Part shown: in pieces, positions 62,507 through 64,000 of the stretch
Position numbering within the stretch: position 1 is the first letter of the stretch
How the letters are laid out: each line of letters opens with the position of its first letter
Assembly: GCF_000013345.1 (NCBI RefSeq)
Contig: NC_007777.1
Coordinates: 1,798,001 to 1,862,000, forward strand
Reading direction: 5' to 3'
DNA length: 64,000 nt
Source of the DNA: Frankia casuarinae
GTDB lineage: Bacteria; Actinomycetota; Actinomycetes; Frankiales; Frankiaceae
Made by a program: the position numbers and the translations under genes
Notes under the pieces: model-generated
Told to the model about the DNA's origin: nothing
Seen by the model: only the letters and a program-made list of their open reading frames with translations
Database searches by the model: none

Positions 62507-64000
62507 ATGATCGGACGCGAACCCTTCCGCGGCGCGGTCCTCGATGCGGTGCTGGAACGGATCACCTATGCCAACGAGGAGACCGGCTACACGGTCGCGC
62601 GGGTTGACACCGGGCGCGGCGGTGACCTGGTGACCGTCGTCGGGGCGTTGCTCGGCGCGCAGCCGGGGGAGTCGCTACGGATGCGGGGGCGATGGGGTTC
62701 GCACCCGCAGTACGGCCGCCAGTTCCAGGTCGAGGATTACACGACCGTGCTGCCGGCGACCGTCCAGGGCGTGCAGCGCTATCTCGGCTCGGGCCTTATC
62801 AAGGGCATCGGTCCGCGCCTGGCCGAACGCATCGTCGAGCATTTCGGGGTCGCGGCGCTGGACGTCATCGAAAAGGAGCCGGAACGACTCATCGAGGTGC
62901 CGAAGCTCGGCCCGAAGCGTACCAGGGCGATCGCCGAGGCGTGGGAGGAACAGAAGGCCATCAAGGAGGTGATGGTCTTTCTTCAGGGGGTGGGTGTGTC
63001 CACCTCGCTGGCGGTGCGGATCTACAAACAGTACGGGGACGCGTCGATCGGTGTGGTGCGCAATGAGCCCTACCGGCTGGCCACGGACGTCTGGGGCATC
63101 GGGTTCCGCACCGCGGACACCATCGCGAAGGCGGTGGGGATTCCGCATGACAGTCCGCAGCGGATCAAGGCTGGCCTGCTGTTCACGCTGTCCGAGGCCA
63201 CCGACGGCGGTGGCCACTGCTTTCTGCCCGAGCCCCGGCTCATCAGCGACGCCGTGCAGATTCTCCAGGTCGACACCGGTGACGTCATCGAGTGCCTGGG
63301 GGAGCTGGTCGCCGAGGACGGGGTCGTCCGGGAGGAGGTTCCAAGCGAGGATCCGGCGACGCCGACGGCCGCGATCTACCTGGTGCCGTTCCACCGGGCC
63401 GAGATATCCGTTGCCGGCCAGTTGCGCCGCCTGCTGAATACCGGCGCGGACCGGTTGGCCGCCTTCGCCTCGGTGGACTGGGACCGGGCGTTGGGCTGGC
63501 TGCGGGAGCGGACCGGGGTCGAGCTCGCGCCGGCCCAGCGCGATGCGGTGCAGCTTGCCCTGACGTCCAGGGTCGCCGTGCTGACGGGCGGACCGGGCTG
63601 CGGCAAGAGTTTCACCGTCCGCTCCATCGTGACGCTCGCACTGGCCCGGCAGGCGAAGGTGATCCTCGCCGCGCCGACCGGCCGGGCCGCGAAGCGGCTG
63701 ACCGAGCTGACCGGGCACGAGGCATCGACGGTGCACCGGCTGCTGGAGCTGCGGCCGGGCGGTGACGCCGCCTTCGACCGGGACCGCCCGCTCGACGCCG
63801 ACCTGATCGTCGTTGACGAGGCGTCGATGGTCGACCTGCTACTGGCGAACAAGCTTGCCAAGGCGGTTCCGCCCGGCGCGCATCTGCTGCTGGTCGGCGA
63901 CGTCGACCAGCTGCCGTCGGTCGGTGCCGGCCAGGTGCTACGCGACCTGCTCGCCGAGGGGACGCCGATCCCGCATGTCCGGCTCACCCAGGTCTTCCGA
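62507..64000 (+). CDS. recD2: RecD2-like ATP-dependent helicase, C-terminus cut by window edge
   Basis: 498 codons are present from ATG 62507 to the window end. Order of parts: an OB-like N-terminus (AVLDAVLERITYANEETGYT), helix-hairpin-helix repeats (GSGLIKGIGPRLAERIVEHF, IEVPKLGPKRTRAIAEAW, VWGIGFRTADTIAKAVGI), then SF1 helicase motifs: LTGGPGCGKSFTVRSIV with Walker A at 361-368, LAAPTGRAAKRL, ASTVHRLLEL, LIVVDEASMVDL and LLLVGDVDQLPSVGAGQVL. This is the RecD2 layout (helicase without RecBC), a 5'-3' DNA helicase in repair. About 230 C-terminal residues are expected beyond the window. Confidence 0.92.
   Translation, partial: MIGREPFRGAVLDAVLERITYANEETGYTVARVDTGRGGDLVTVVGALLGAQPGESLRMRGRWGSHPQYGRQFQVEDYTTVLPATVQGVQRYLGSGLIKGIGPRLAERIVEHFGVAALDVIEKEPERLIEVPKLGPKRTRAIAEAWEEQKAIKEVMVFLQGVGVSTSLAVRIYKQYGDASIGVVRNEPYRLATDVWGIGFRTADTIAKAVGIPHDSPQRIKAGLLFTLSEATDGGGHCFLPEPRLISDAVQILQVDTGDVIECLGELVAEDGVVREEVPSEDPATPTAAIYLVPFHRAEISVAGQLRRLLNTGADRLAAFASVDWDRALGWLRERTGVELAPAQRDAVQLALTSRVAVLTGGPGCGKSFTVRSIVTLALARQAKVILAAPTGRAAKRLTELTGHEASTVHRLLELRPGGDAAFDRDRPLDADLIVVDEASMVDLLLANKLAKAVPPGAHLLLVGDVDQLPSVGAGQVLRDLLAEGTPIPHVRLTQVFR

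Overview
The window is very G+C-rich DNA with the codon habits of an actinomycete: GTG starts are common, third positions are nearly all G or C, and several starts lie 7-9 nt below a -10-like box, as in leaderless transcripts. The gene set (DUF3710, DUF5925-AAA, mycothiol-type DsbA relative, FxsC/FxsT-type proteins, large LuxR family, aerobic cobalamin genes) fits a filamentous actinomycete. Frankia is my best guess, but this is inference and no marker gene is present.

Layout. 1-2.4 kb: partial metallophosphoesterase, DUF1232 membrane protein, DsbA-family protein, TerD-family protein. 2.7-15.0 kb: a compact same-strand cassette of a small HTH protein, three FxsC-type TIR proteins (one fused to a degenerate STAND ATPase), a 1326-residue FxsT-type protein (ParA-like + TIR-like + NB-ARC + TPR), an unrecognised protein built from an internal duplication, and an HExxH-type putative peptide beta-hydroxylase. 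This resembles the FxSxx-COOH peptide-modification loci of actinomycetes, but no radical-SAM gene (fxsB) and no FxSxx precursor is visible. It is the best candidate for an undescribed system here. 15.1-16.8 kb: MerR regulator plus aldo-keto reductase. 17.0-26.7 kb: aerobic corrin-ring genes cobN (minus, behind a cobalamin riboswitch), then cobG-cobH-cobIJ (plus) converging on cobM-cobK (minus). 27-31.2 kb: polytopic membrane protein, DUF3710, DUF5925-AAA ATPase. 31.5-35.8 kb: acyl-CoA carboxylase beta and alpha (biotin) subunits. 

35.8-42 kb is a decayed, mobile-element-scarred stretch: frameshifted HGDLH-kinase relative, IS4 transposase stub, integrase tail, one intact alpha/beta hydrolase, a 568-bp deleted IS701-type element with 17-bp inverted repeats, a LacI regulator without its HTH, a frameshifted PEP-mutase/isocitrate-lyase-family gene and the N-terminus of an acetolactate-synthase-like gene. 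42-50.5 kb: TM0106-type nuclease-helicase, GAF-LuxR regulator, MMPL transporter. 50.6-58.9 kb: ChaB-family protein, Tat-exported amidase, methyltransferase, GntR regulator, WXG100 fragment, second LuxR protein, truncated alcohol dehydrogenase, pyridoxamine-oxidase-family protein, GNAT, NADP oxidoreductase. 59.4-62.2 kb: acyl-CoA dehydrogenase and 3-hydroxybutyryl-CoA dehydrogenase divergent from a TetR regulator with a clear palindromic operator between them; with the carboxylase pair they suggest acyl-CoA metabolism. 62.5 kb to the end: RecD2-like helicase, cut by the window.

A striking window-wide property is more than twenty minisatellites. Units are mostly 15, 18, 21 or 24 bp, so those inside genes keep frame, and they sit in linkers between domains or at gene ends (for example in cobN, the HExxH gene, merR, the nuclease-helicase, the GAF-LuxR gene and the MMPL gene).
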